Part shown: positions 8,886-17,659 of the stretch, piece after piece
Layout: every line of letters starts with the position of its first letter
Position numbering within the stretch: the stretch's first letter is position 1
From: Salinilacustrithrix sp003476595
GTDB taxonomy: Bacteria; Actinomycetota; Acidimicrobiia; Acidimicrobiales; Salinilacustritrichaceae
Length of the DNA: 64,000 bases
Direction: 5' to 3'
Assembly: GCA_963972525.1 (NCBI GenBank)
Contig: CAXAUZ010000012.1
Location: 55,768-119,767, forward strand
Translations under genes and position numbers: made by a program
Notes under the pieces: generated by a model
The model's input: the letters and a program-made list of their open reading frames with translations, nothing else
The model's database searches: none
What the model was told of the DNA's origin: nothing

Positions 8886-10331
8886 TCACGCCGCGTCGGC
8901 ACCGAGCCAGCGCAGGGTCGAGCGGGCGGCGTGGGAGCCGCACATGCCGTGCACGCCACCGCCGGGCGGGGTGGAGGCCGAGCAGAGGAACACGCCCTCG
9001 ACCGGGGTGGCGTAGGGGTCCAGCGCCGGCCACGGGCGCAGCACCAGCTGGAGGCCGCCGTGGGAGCCGCCGGAGATGTCCCCACCGACGAACGTCGGGT
9101 TGTAGCGGGCGTACTCGGCCGCGGTGATCACGTGCTTGTCGATGATCAGGTCGCGGAAGCCCGGAGCGAAGCGCTCGATCTGATCGGTCATGCGCTCCGA
9201 CACGTCCAGGGTCGAGCCGTTCGGCACGTGGGCGTAGGTCCAGAGCGTGTGCCGGCCCTCGGGGGCCCGGGAGTCGTCGAACAGGCTCTGCTGGGCGGCG
9301 AGCACGAAGGGCCGGTCGGGGTGGCCGCCGGCGGCGGTGATCTTCTCCGACAGCGCCAGCTCCTCGTAGGTGCCGGCGAGGTGGACGGTGCCGGCGCGGC
9401 GGGCGTCCTCGTTCGCCCACGGGACGGGGCCGGACAGCGCGAAGTCGACCTTGCACGCGCCCGGGCCGTGGCGGAACCGCTCCAGCCGGCGCCGGCCGCG
9501 CGCGTCCAGCCGGTCGCCGGCCATCGGCACCAGCTGGCGGGGGCTGATGTCGGCGATCACGGCGCGGTGCGGTGGCAGCTCGTCGAGCGAGGACACGCGG
9601 CGGCCGGTGACGACGGTGCCCCCGAGGTCGTCGAGGTAGGAGACCAGCGCATCGGTGAGCTTCTGGCTGCCGCCCCGCACCATCGGCCACCCGCGGGCGT
9701 GGGCGAGGCCGCCGAGCATGAGGCCGAACGACGCGGTGAGCACCCGGTCCAGGGGGAGGAACGCGTGCGCGGCCACGCCGGCGAACAGCGCCCGGGTCTC
9801 GTCGGTGCGGAAGCCGGCCGAGACCGACTCGGCCCGCCGGATCGCCTGCAGGCCGAAGCGAGCCATCGAGATGGGGTGGCGGGGCGGGCGCACGACCGGG
9901 CCGAGCAGGTGCGCCTCGACGTCGTCCCAGTGCTCGACCAGCGGCCCGAACAGGGCCTCCCACGCGGCACCGTCGACCCCGGCGGCCGCGACCGTCTCGG
10001 CGATCGACCGGTGGAACACCCCGGCCCGACCGCCGTCGAGCGGGTGCACGACGGGGATGTCGGGGTGGACCAGCTCGCAGCCGTGCTCCGCGAGGGGCAC
10101 GCTGCGGAAGAACGGCGACCCGGCGGCGAGGGGGTGGATGGCGGAGCACACGTCGTGGTGGAAGCCGGGGCCGGTCAGCTCTGCGGTGCGGGCACCACCC
10201 CCGGGCGTGTCGTGGCCCTCGAGCACGGTCACCGAGCAACCGGCCCGGGCGACCTCGATCGCGGCGGCCAACCCGTTGGGGCCGGCGCCGATCACCACCA
10301 CGTCCACTGCGTCGCTCATGGGGTCGCTCAT
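8886..10331 (-). CDS. Phytoene desaturase-like NAD(P)/FAD-dependent oxidoreductase
   Basis: 481 residues. It starts with a dinucleotide-binding motif, DVVVIGAGPNGLAAAIEVARAG, followed by VLEGHDTPGGGARTAEL. The C-terminus has PVEGVFLCSASTPPGGGVHGMCG, the FAD-closing motif of the CrtI/phytoene dehydrogenase and amine oxidase group. Actinobacterial proteins of this type are common outside carotenoid clusters and their substrates are mostly unknown; no carotenoid genes are nearby. Two ATGs fit: 10331, with CAGGCT 6 bp upstream, and 10319. It probably shares a transcript with the crotonase. Confidence 0.85.
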   Translation of the reverse strand: MSDPMSDAVDVVVIGAGPNGLAAAIEVARAGCSVTVLEGHDTPGGGARTAELTGPGFHHDVCSAIHPLAAGSPFFRSVPLAEHGCELVHPDIPVVHPLDGGRAGVFHRSIAETVAAAGVDGAAWEALFGPLVEHWDDVEAHLLGPVVRPPRHPISMARFGLQAIRRAESVSAGFRTDETRALFAGVAAHAFLPLDRVLTASFGLMLGGLAHARGWPMVRGGSQKLTDALVSYLDDLGGTVVTGRRVSSLDELPPHRAVIADISPRQLVPMAGDRLDARGRRRLERFRHGPGACKVDFALSGPVPWANEDARRAGTVHLAGTYEELALSEKITAAGGHPDRPFVLAAQQSLFDDSRAPEGRHTLWTYAHVPNGSTLDVSERMTDQIERFAPGFRDLIIDKHVITAAEYARYNPTFVGGDISGGSHGGLQLVLRPWPALDPYATPVEGVFLCSASTPPGGGVHGMCGSHAARSTLRWLGADAA

Positions 10332-10559
10332 GGCCCCAGCCTGGCCCGTGCCGGCGGTGGGCGCACCTGCGCCGACGCCGATCGAGGGCGCCCGCGGCAC
10401 GCAGCGTGTGGGGGCGCCCACGGTCTGACCGGTCGGATGTCCGCTTCGCACCTCTGGCCCGGTTCGGTCGGAGGCGGGTCATGTGACGACGCCATGACGC
10501 CCGACGGGGGTGTGCGGCGGGCAAGCGCCCGTGTGCCTAGTGTCACCGGGGCTGGGAAC

Positions 10560-10577
10560 CCTGACCCGTCGGTCAAG
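10560..10577. promoter_or_regulatory. Inverted repeat TGACC-N4-GGTCA, putative operator copy 1
   Basis: CCTGACCCGTCGGTCAAG; the arms TGACC (10562-10566) and GGTCA (10571-10575) are perfect. Fifteen of 18 bases match the element at 58906-58923 ahead of the other importer cluster. It lies about 20 bp upstream of the TTGACA box. Confidence 0.5.
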
Positions 10578-10594
10578 AACTTTCCCGAGCGCTA

Positions 10595-10624
10595 TTGACA
10601 CTGTGCCAACAAGCGACTTAGCGT
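10595..10624 (+). promoter_or_regulatory. Sigma-A type promoter for the peptide ABC operon
   Basis: TTGACA (10595-10600), an 18-bp spacer, then TAGCGT (10619-10624), which fits the TANNNT -10 of actinobacteria. It would leave an 80-base leader before the TTG start. Confidence 0.6.
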
Positions 10625-10710
10625 CCCGCAGACGTGACCGTCGCCACCCGAGCACGGTGCACACGAAAGGGCGTGCGGGACCCTCCCGACGCCGAGACCA
10701 AGGGGGAATC

Positions 10711-12468
10711 TTGACGAGCAGATCCACGTCCAGCCGGTGGTTCCGGCTGCTCGCACTGCTACTGGGCCTTTCGATGTTCGCCGCCGCGTGCGGCGACGAC
10801 GACGACGGCGCAGCCGGACCGGACGGCGCCGCAGGCGAGGAGGAGCAGGACGAGTCGACCTCCACCACCGAGGCCCCCGACGAAGGTGAGCCCGTCCCGG
10901 GCGGGCGGTTGGTGTACGCGGTGGAGGCCGACGTCGCCTCCCCCTGGACCCCGCAGAACGTGGTGTGCGACATCTCCTGCCACATGATCATGCGGACGGT
11001 GTTCGACACCCTCGCCCTGTACGTCGAGGGCCCCGAAGGCACCCCGGTCGTCGAACCGCACCTGCTCGAGTCGTTCGAGCCGAACGCTGACTTCACGGAG
11101 TGGACGCTCACACCCCGGCAGGGCATCACCTTCCACGACGGCACGCCCTTCGACGCCGCCGCCATCAAGGCCAACCTCGACGCGCACACGACCAGCTTCC
11201 TGACCGGCAAGGCGCTCGCCGACGTCGAGTCCATCGAGGTCGTCGGTGCTGACGCGGTGGTCAAGATGAGGCGCCCGTGGGCCCACTTCCCCGGGTACCT
11301 CACGGGCCAGGTCGGCTACATGGCCAGCCCCACGTGGCTCGCCGCCGTGGCCGACGGATCCGCCCAGCCGGACCAGCCGGTCGGCACCGGACCGTTCGTC
11401 TTCCAGAGCTACCAGCCGGGCGGCAGCTTCGTCGCCACGAAGAACCCCGACTACTGGCGAGCCAGCGAAGGTCTCCCCTACCTCGACGAGGTCGAGATGC
11501 GCGTGGTCGCCGACACCCAGGCCCGCCGCACCGCCCTGCTCAACGGTGAGCTCGACATGACACACACCAGCAGCGGCGACACGATCGCCCAGCTGCGCAA
11601 CGACGACATCGAGCTGACGGAGAGCACCGAGTACGGAGAGGCCAGCTACATCCTGCTGAACAACGCCAACCCGGACTCCGCCATCCAGGACATCCGCATC
11701 CGGCGGGCCATGGCGCACGCCCTCGACCTCGAGGTGCTCATCGAGCGCCGCGGCGGCGGCGTCGGAGAACCGGCCAACGGCCCGTTCGGGCCCGGCCAGC
11801 TGGGCGAGCTGGAGGACACCGGCTACCCCGAGTTCGACCAGGAGGCAGCCCGACAGCTGGTCGAGGAGTACAAGGCCGACGAGGGCATCGACGGTCCGGT
11901 ACCCATCAGCTACACCACGACGTCGGACCCCTACAGCCTCGGCACGGCCGAGCTGCTGAAGCAGTTCTGGGACGCCGTCGGCTTCCAGACCGAGATCGCC
12001 CAGATCGAGCAGAGCCAGTTCATCGTCACCGCCCTCCAGGGCGATTTCGAGGCCTTCGGCTGGCGCAACCACGGCGGGTACAACCCCGACGCCCAGCGCT
12101 ACTGGTGGCACAGCGAGGCGGCCGTGTGCGGGATACGGGACACGTGCCCCGACGGCGGCGAGCCCGGCCTCGCCCTGAACTTCGGCCGCATCCGCGACGA
12201 GGAGATCGACGCCGCCCTCGACCGCATCCGCGAGACCGACGACATGGACGTCGTCACCGAGGAGGGCGAGAACATCAGCCGTCGCTTCGGTGACCAGGTC
12301 TTGAACCTGTGGACCACCGAGACGGTGTGGGCCTGGGCCAAGCGGCCGTACGTGAACGGCATCGACGCCTGGACGTCGCCGGCAGGCTCCAACGTGTTGG
12401 AGTTCAACGGCTTCGGCGGTGCCCACGGCATGGTGAACCTGTGGTGCACCGACGGCGAGTGCGGCTGA
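10711..12468 (+). CDS. Peptide/solute-binding lipoprotein (SBP family 5)
   Basis: 585 residues counted from TTG at 10711, the only start in frame that leaves a proper signal peptide; GGGGG lies 4 bp upstream. The signal ends in a lipobox, AAAC with Cys27, followed by an acidic and Thr-rich tether (GDDDDG). The mature part has the family 5 layout: LTPRQGITFHDGTPFDA early, PVGTGPFVFQSY in the middle, and IRRAMAHALD later. It should bind an oligopeptide or similar solute outside the membrane and deliver it to the two permeases that follow. The ligand cannot be predicted. Confidence 0.9.
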   Translation: MTSRSTSSRWFRLLALLLGLSMFAAACGDDDDGAAGPDGAAGEEEQDESTSTTEAPDEGEPVPGGRLVYAVEADVASPWTPQNVVCDISCHMIMRTVFDTLALYVEGPEGTPVVEPHLLESFEPNADFTEWTLTPRQGITFHDGTPFDAAAIKANLDAHTTSFLTGKALADVESIEVVGADAVVKMRRPWAHFPGYLTGQVGYMASPTWLAAVADGSAQPDQPVGTGPFVFQSYQPGGSFVATKNPDYWRASEGLPYLDEVEMRVVADTQARRTALLNGELDMTHTSSGDTIAQLRNDDIELTESTEYGEASYILLNNANPDSAIQDIRIRRAMAHALDLEVLIERRGGGVGEPANGPFGPGQLGELEDTGYPEFDQEAARQLVEEYKADEGIDGPVPISYTTTSDPYSLGTAELLKQFWDAVGFQTEIAQIEQSQFIVTALQGDFEAFGWRNHGGYNPDAQRYWWHSEAAVCGIRDTCPDGGEPGLALNFGRIRDEEIDAALDRIRETDDMDVVTEEGENISRRFGDQVLNLWTTETVWAWAKRPYVNGIDAWTSPAGSNVLEFNGFGGAHGMVNLWCTDGECG

Positions 12469-12509
12469 CCCGCATCGTCTGATCGCCCGGGAACGAGAGG
12501 GAGCCACCG

Positions 12510-13451
12510 ATGAAGTTCATCGCCATCCGAGCCGTCCAGCTCGTCGTCGTACTCGTGACAGCGACGTTCTTCGTCTACTCCCTCACGTTCCTGGCCGACG
12601 GTGACGACGCCGTCGTCGACTCCATCCTCCAGATCGAGGCCGGCTCCGAGACCCGCCGGGCCGAGGTGGAGGAAGGCCTCAACATCGACGACCCACTGCC
12701 CGTCCGGTACGTGAAGTGGGCAGGTGACGCCCTGACCGGCGACTTCGGACGTTCCTACGTCCGGGGTCGACCGGTCTGGGACCTGATGCAGGAACCGCTG
12801 GTACGCACGCTCGCCCTGGTGGTCTACGCCCAGCTCATCGCCCTCGCCCTCGCCGTCCCCGCCGGGATCATCGCCGCCTGGCGGGCGAACACCTGGGTCG
12901 ACCGCGGGGTCTCCACAGCCGCGATCGGCCTCCTGGCGATCCCGAACTACGTCCTGGCCATCGTGCTGGTCTTCCTGTTCGCGTCGACGTTCAACCTGTT
13001 CCCAGGCATCGTCGACTCGGACCTGTCACCGCTGGACCTGAACAGCTACCTGCTGCCGTCCCTGGCACTGGCCCTGCCCCAGGTCGCCGTCTACATGCGA
13101 CTGCTGCGCACCGACATGATCGCCACGCTGCAGGAGGACTACATCGGCATGGCCAAGGCCAAGGGTCTCTCGACCCGCTCGATCCTGTTCCGACATGCGC
13201 TGCGCCCGTCGAGCCTGTCGCTGGTCACCTCGGTGGGACTCAGCACCGGTGCCCTGATCGGCGGCACCGTCATCATCGAGCAGATCTTCGCCATGCCCGG
13301 CATGGGCACGCTCGTCGTGCGAGCCATCTTCCAGGACGACATCTTCGTCATCCAGGCCGTGGTGGCCGTGATCGCGTTCGCGTTCGTCGTCATCAACTTC
13401 ATCGTCGACCTCCTCTACGCCGCCCTCGACCCGAGGATCAGAAGTGTCTGA
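12510..13451 (+). CDS. ABC transporter permease, DppB/OppB type
   Basis: 313 residues with six membrane segments and the EAA loop DYIGMAKAKGLSTRSILFRH that contacts the ATPase. The TM1 start, the FGRSYVRGRPV segment and the C-terminal ALDPRIR are typical of DppB proteins. A GAGAGGGA ribosome site precedes the ATG. The gene overlaps the next permease by 8 bp. It forms half of the membrane channel of the peptide importer. Confidence 0.92.
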   Translation: MKFIAIRAVQLVVVLVTATFFVYSLTFLADGDDAVVDSILQIEAGSETRRAEVEEGLNIDDPLPVRYVKWAGDALTGDFGRSYVRGRPVWDLMQEPLVRTLALVVYAQLIALALAVPAGIIAAWRANTWVDRGVSTAAIGLLAIPNYVLAIVLVFLFASTFNLFPGIVDSDLSPLDLNSYLLPSLALALPQVAVYMRLLRTDMIATLQEDYIGMAKAKGLSTRSILFRHALRPSSLSLVTSVGLSTGALIGGTVIIEQIFAMPGMGTLVVRAIFQDDIFVIQAVVAVIAFAFVVINFIVDLLYAALDPRIRSV

Positions 13452-14364
13452 CACGCTCGATCTGGAACACGCCGACGCCGAGGACGCGGTCCTCCCCCGC
13501 GCACCCGAGGACGACACGGGGGGCCATGTGAAGAAGCGCTGGGGCATCGGCTTCTGGCTGTCCGCGGTGTGGTTGCTCGCCATCGTGGTGCTCTCGGTGG
13601 GGGCCCCGTACCTGCCCTTCGTCGAAGAGCCCGGGGCGTTCCCCGACTTCTCGATCGAGTCGCTCGCCGGACCGTCCGCCGACCACTGGTTCGGCGTGAA
13701 CCAGAACGGTGACGACCTGTTCAGCCAGGTGGTGAACGGCGGGCGGACGTCGCTGCTCATCGGGGGCAGCGTGGTGTTCTTCGGCTTCGTCGTCGGCGGC
13801 GCCATCGGCATCGCCGCCGGCTTCTACGGCGGCAGGACCGACCGCATCATCTCCGCGATCCTGGACGTCTTCCTCGCCTTCCCCGCCCTGGTCCTGGCCC
13901 TCGCCCTCATCGGCATCGTCACCGGCGGCGACGCCAACCTGCCCGTGGTGATCCTGGCGTTGTCGCTGCTCTCGGTGGCTCCCCTGGCCCGCATCACACG
14001 CGGCACCACGCTGGCGGTGGCCGAGCGCGAGTACGTGCTGGCGGCGCGCACGCTCGGCGCACGGCAGCCGCGGATCATCGCGAAGGAGATCCTGCCCAAC
14101 GTGGTGCCGCCGATGGCTGCGTTCGCCCTCACCGTCATCGCCGTGGTGATCGTCGCCGAGGGTGCCCTCGCCTTCCTCGGGCTCTCCGTCTCCTCGCCCG
14201 CCCCGACCTGGGGCAAGCTCATCGCCGAGGGACGCGCCGAGATCGAGAACCACGGGCACTGGGCGCTGTTCCCCGCCGGCACCATGTTCCTCACGATCCT
14301 GTCGCTCAACTACATCGGCGACGTCCTCCAGTCTCGTTTCACCGTCCGGGAAGGAGCGCTGTAG
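13444..14364 (+). CDS. ABC transporter permease, DppC/OppC type
   Basis: 306 residues from GTG at 13444. A long cytoplasmic N-terminus precedes the first membrane segment (KKRWGIGFWLSAVWLL). HWFGVNQNGDDLFSQVVNGGRTSL is the typical DppC segment after it, and EYVLAARTLGARQPRIIAKEILPN is the EAA loop. It pairs with the preceding permease. The stop at 14362-14364 directly abuts the ATG of the first ATPase, indicating tight translational linkage. Confidence 0.92.
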   Translation: MSDTLDLEHADAEDAVLPRAPEDDTGGHVKKRWGIGFWLSAVWLLAIVVLSVGAPYLPFVEEPGAFPDFSIESLAGPSADHWFGVNQNGDDLFSQVVNGGRTSLLIGGSVVFFGFVVGGAIGIAAGFYGGRTDRIISAILDVFLAFPALVLALALIGIVTGGDANLPVVILALSLLSVAPLARITRGTTLAVAEREYVLAARTLGARQPRIIAKEILPNVVPPMAAFALTVIAVVIVAEGALAFLGLSVSSPAPTWGKLIAEGRAEIENHGHWALFPAGTMFLTILSLNYIGDVLQSRFTVREGAL

Positions 14365-15480
14365 ATGGCCCGCCGCCGCATCACCGCTGCCACGAACCAC
14401 ACCGATGTCCCCCTGCTCGAGGTCGAGGACCTGCGCACCCACTTCCACACGCCGCGGGGCCCGGTGCGGGCGGTCGACGGCGTGTCCTTCAGGCTGGAGC
14501 GGGGCCGGACCCTGGGGATCGTGGGCGAGTCCGGGTCGGGCAAGACCGTTCTGGCCCGGTCCGTCATGGGCCTGCTCCCACGTTCCAACGTCGAACGGAC
14601 CGGCACCATCCGCTACAACGGCACGGACATCTCCGGCTACAGCCAGGCCGAGATGCGCCACGTGTGGGGTCCGGAGATGGCGATGGTCTTCCAGGACCCG
14701 ATGACCTCGCTGAACCCGGTCATGAAGGTGGGGCGCCAGATCACCGAGTCCATCCGCTACCACCTGGAGCTGGGCAAGGACGAGGCGGCGGAGCTCGCCG
14801 TCTCGCTGCTGACGTCGGTCGGCATCCCTGAGCCGGAGAAGCGGGTGAAGGAGTACCCCCACCAGCTCTCCGGTGGCATGCGCCAGCGCGTCGTGATCGC
14901 CATCGCGCTGGCTTGTGGCCCCAAGCTCCTCTTCGCGGACGAGCCCACGACCGCACTCGACGTGACCGTGCAGGCCCAGATCCTGAACCTGCTCGACGAG
15001 CAGCAGCGCGAGCGGTACATGGCCATGGTGCTGGTCACCCACGACCTCGGCGTCGTCGCCGGGCGGGCCCACGACATCGCCGTGATGTACGCCGGCAAGA
15101 TCGTCGAGAAGGCATCGGCGGCGCGCCTCTTCGCGTCCATGCGCATGCCCTACACCGAGGCCCTGCTCGAATCGATCCCGAAGCTCGAGTACGAGAGCCA
15201 CACCCGTCTCGCTTCGATCCCAGGTCGCCCGCCGGACCTGGTCAGTCCACCGAAGGGATGCAACTTCGCACCCCGTTGTCGCTACGCCCAGGAGCGCTGC
15301 CTGGAGGAGGAGCCCCCGTTGGTGTCTGCCGGAGATCCCGGTCACCTGTACGCCTGCCACTTCCCCGTCGGGACCGAGGCCGGACGCCAGGCGCTGGCCC
15401 GCAACCTCGCGGAGGGCCGCACTCCGGCCCAGGACGAGACCGAGGTCGCCATCGGCCAGCCCGCCGGGAGCGGTGCCTGA
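14365..15480 (+). CDS. ABC transporter ATP-binding protein, DppD/OppD type
   Basis: 371 residues. Walker A GESGSGKT at 54-61, signature LSGGMRQR at 168-175, and Walker B LLFADEPTTALD with Asp192. The C-terminal oligopeptide/dipeptide extension is present (GRPPDLVSPPKGCNFAPRC with RYAQERC), whose cysteines bind a [4Fe-4S] cluster in some homologues. It powers the importer together with the next gene. Its TGA overlaps the ATG of that gene by one base (TGATG). Confidence 0.93.
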   Translation: MARRRITAATNHTDVPLLEVEDLRTHFHTPRGPVRAVDGVSFRLERGRTLGIVGESGSGKTVLARSVMGLLPRSNVERTGTIRYNGTDISGYSQAEMRHVWGPEMAMVFQDPMTSLNPVMKVGRQITESIRYHLELGKDEAAELAVSLLTSVGIPEPEKRVKEYPHQLSGGMRQRVVIAIALACGPKLLFADEPTTALDVTVQAQILNLLDEQQRERYMAMVLVTHDLGVVAGRAHDIAVMYAGKIVEKASAARLFASMRMPYTEALLESIPKLEYESHTRLASIPGRPPDLVSPPKGCNFAPRCRYAQERCLEEEPPLVSAGDPGHLYACHFPVGTEAGRQALARNLAEGRTPAQDETEVAIGQPAGSGA

Positions 15481-16520
15481 TGGCCGGCTCGGGCACCGCC
15501 CACCTGCGCGATGGCCAGGACGACATCGTGCTGCGGGTGGAGGACCTCGTGGTGGAGTTCCCAGCCGGTCGGCGACGCAAGGTCCATGCCGTGAGCGGCA
15601 TCAGCTTCGACGTGGCGGCCGGCGAGACGCTCGGCATCGTGGGCGAATCGGGCTGTGGGAAGTCCACCACCGGCAAGGCCATCATGCGGCTGGTACCCAT
15701 GACCGGCGGCACGGTGACCTTCAAGGGCGTGGAGATCTCCTCGTTGAAGGGCGCTGCGCTGCGCGAGCTGCGACAAGACCTGCAGATGATCTTCCAGGAC
15801 CCGGTCTCCTCGATCAACCCGCGCCGCCCGATCGGCGCGGTCGTCTCGGAGCCGCTCGAGATCTGGGACCGCGACGGGGACACCCGGGAGGTGGTCGACA
15901 AGGCCCTCTTCGACGTCGGCCTCGACCCGGAGGTCGCCCGGCCCAAGCGCCGCCACGAGTTCTCCGGCGGCCAGTGCCAGCGCATCTGCATCGCCCGGGC
16001 CCTGGTGCTGGATCCCGATCTGATCATCTGCGATGAGCCCGTCTCGGCACTGGACGTCTCGGTGCAGGCCCAGATCCTGAACCTGCTCGAGGACATGAAG
16101 GAGCGGTACGGGCTGACGCTGGTCTTCATCGCCCACGACCTGGCCGTGGTCAAGAACGTCTCGGATCGGGTCGCGGTCATGTACCTCGGCAAGATCTGCG
16201 AGATCGCAGGGCCCGATGCGCTCTACCAGAGCCCGTCGCACCCCTACACCGCGGCCCTCCTGACGGCGATCCCGCTCCCCGACCCCACCGTGGTCCCGGA
16301 CACGGTGGCGCTCGACGGGGAGCTGCCCTCCCCGCTCGACCCCCCGTCCGGCTGCCGGTTCCGCACCCGCTGCCCCCGGGCCGCGGAGCGCTGCACCACC
16401 GAGGAGCCCCTCGTCCGCGAGGTCGGCCCCGACCACTACGTGGCCTGCCACTTCCCGCTCGTCGGCGAGGAGGCACCTCCCGAGGCATCCACCCCGGTGG
16501 AGGTCGGATCCCAGCAGTGA
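15480..16520 (+). CDS. ABC transporter ATP-binding protein, DppF/OppF type
   Basis: 346 residues. Walker A GESGCGKST from residue 55, a Q-loop in MIFQDPVSSINPR, a slightly unusual signature FSGGQCQR in place of LSGGQRQR, and Walker B LIICDEPVSALD. The C-terminal oligopeptide domain has the Cys pattern SGCRFRTRCPRAAERC. Last transport gene of the operon; the TetR gene follows after 28 bp. As both ATPases are here, they could also serve the second permease pair near 60,777-62,698, which has none in view (inference). Confidence 0.92.
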   Translation: MAGSGTAHLRDGQDDIVLRVEDLVVEFPAGRRRKVHAVSGISFDVAAGETLGIVGESGCGKSTTGKAIMRLVPMTGGTVTFKGVEISSLKGAALRELRQDLQMIFQDPVSSINPRRPIGAVVSEPLEIWDRDGDTREVVDKALFDVGLDPEVARPKRRHEFSGGQCQRICIARALVLDPDLIICDEPVSALDVSVQAQILNLLEDMKERYGLTLVFIAHDLAVVKNVSDRVAVMYLGKICEIAGPDALYQSPSHPYTAALLTAIPLPDPTVVPDTVALDGELPSPLDPPSGCRFRTRCPRAAERCTTEEPLVREVGPDHYVACHFPLVGEEAPPEASTPVEVGSQQ

Positions 16521-16548
16521 TCGACCGGCCGGAGGGGGGACCGAGGCC

Positions 16549-17163
16549 GTGGTGAGCGAACAACGACCGAGATCGAGGACGCGGCTCGATCCCGCGGTCC
16601 GGCGGCGACAGATCGCCGAGGCCGCGGCGCGCGTCTTCGCCGACAACGACCCGAGCGAGGTGTCCTTCGAGCTCATCGCCGAGGAGGCGGGCGTGTCGCG
16701 GAGCCTCGTCTACTCCTACTTCGGCGACCGCGGCAGCCTGTTCGCGGCGGCGTACAACCACGAGCTCGAGCGCCTCGACGCCGAGATCGACGGTGCCCTC
16801 GAGTCCCTCGGCTCCGACCGCGAACGCCTGGGCCGCGCCGTGTCGGCCTACCTCGCCTTCGCTTGGCGGCACCGCAGCTCATGGCAGCTGATCGCCTCGG
16901 CCAGCTCGTCACGGCACCCCGCCGTCCGCGAGGCCATCCAGGCCCGCACCGACCGCATCGCTGCCTCGATCACCGACACGCCGGGGGCACGCCTGCTGGT
17001 TCGGGGCGTGATCGGCATGCTGGAGGCGGCCGCCATCCACACCCTCGAGAACGACGAAGTCGACCCCGATGGCCTCGCCGAGCTGCTCACCCAGATCATC
17101 TGGGACGGGGTCTCCTCGCTCGACGGCGACGGCCGCCGGGGCCCGGAGGGACCACCGGGGTAG
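16549..17163 (+). CDS. TetR-family transcriptional regulator
   Basis: 204 residues. The N-terminal helix-turn-helix reads ARVFADNDPSEVSFELIAEEAGVSRSLVYSYFGDRGSLF, which is typical of TetR (helix 3 ending in YSYFG). The C-terminal ligand-binding domain is helical and not assignable. GTG at 16549 is preceded by a GGAGGGGG ribosome site, but the GTG at 16552 could also serve. Lying right behind the peptide importer operon on the same strand, it is a candidate regulator of that operon and of the shared TGACC-N4-GGTCA elements (inference). Confidence 0.88.
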   Translation: MVSEQRPRSRTRLDPAVRRRQIAEAAARVFADNDPSEVSFELIAEEAGVSRSLVYSYFGDRGSLFAAAYNHELERLDAEIDGALESLGSDRERLGRAVSAYLAFAWRHRSSWQLIASASSSRHPAVREAIQARTDRIAASITDTPGARLLVRGVIGMLEAAAIHTLENDEVDPDGLAELLTQIIWDGVSSLDGDGRRGPEGPPG

Positions 17164-17168
17164 GCCGC

Positions 17169-17174
17169 TACAGT
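17169..17174 (+). promoter_or_regulatory. Leaderless -10 box (TACAGT) of the cyclophilin gene
   Basis: TACAGT ends 8 bp before the ATG at 17183. No Shine-Dalgarno sequence is visible. Confidence 0.5.
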
Positions 17175-17182
17175 CGCGGCCC

Positions 17183-17659
17183 ATGGCCAAGCCCTACGAC
17201 ATGCAGATCGACCTCGACACCGTCTACGAGGTCACCATCGACACCGACAAGGGCACGATCGTCGGCGACCTCGACCCCCAGCTCGCCCCCAAGACGGTGA
17301 ACGAGTTCGTCAGCAAGGCCCGCGACGGCTTCTACGACGGCCTCACGTTCCACCGCGTCGTGCCCGACTTCGTCATCCAGGGCGGCGACCCCGAGGGCAC
17401 CGGCCGCGGCGGCCCGGGCTACAAGTTCGAGGACGAGCCGGTGAAGGGCGAGTACACCGAGGGTGCGTTCGCCATGGCCAACGCCGGCCCGAACACCAAC
17501 GGCAGCCAGTTCTTCATCACCATCGACGACTGCACCCGCAAGCTGGACAAGCTCTACAACCTGTTCGGCTACGTCACGCAGGGCATGGGCGTCGCCAAGT
17601 CCATCGCCGTGGGCGACACCATGAAGACGGTCAAGATCGAGGAGAAGCCCCGCTCCTAG
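17183..17659 (+). CDS. Peptidyl-prolyl cis-trans isomerase, cyclophilin type
   Basis: 158 residues, one cyclophilin domain and no signal peptide, so cytoplasmic. The catalytic arginine lies in LTFHRVVPDFVIQGGDP. FAMANAGPNTNGSQFFIT supplies the proline-binding pocket. The tryptophan of human cyclophilin A that binds cyclosporin is replaced (KLDKLYNLFGYV), as in many bacterial forms. It assists folding by isomerising Xaa-Pro bonds. The gene converges on the crotonase gene, and the two stop codons share the sequence CTAG. Confidence 0.93.
   Translation: MAKPYDMQIDLDTVYEVTIDTDKGTIVGDLDPQLAPKTVNEFVSKARDGFYDGLTFHRVVPDFVIQGGDPEGTGRGGPGYKFEDEPVKGEYTEGAFAMANAGPNTNGSQFFITIDDCTRKLDKLYNLFGYVTQGMGVAKSIAVGDTMKTVKIEEKPRS

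Larger units (their letters stand above)
10332..10710. other. 379-bp intergenic regulatory region before the first peptide ABC operon
   Basis: No convincing coding sequence. It holds, in order, GTGTGCCTAGTGTC at 10531-10544, an inverted repeat at 10560-10577, a sigma-A-type promoter at 10595-10624 and a G-rich ribosome site at 10702-10706. The first two elements recur before the second importer cluster near 58,906. Confidence 0.6.

Noticed and set aside
10538..10543. TAGTGT at 10538 as the main -10 of the first peptide operon
   Set aside because: No -35-like sequence lies 16 to 19 bp upstream. The TTGACA/TAGCGT pair at 10595-10624 is much better.
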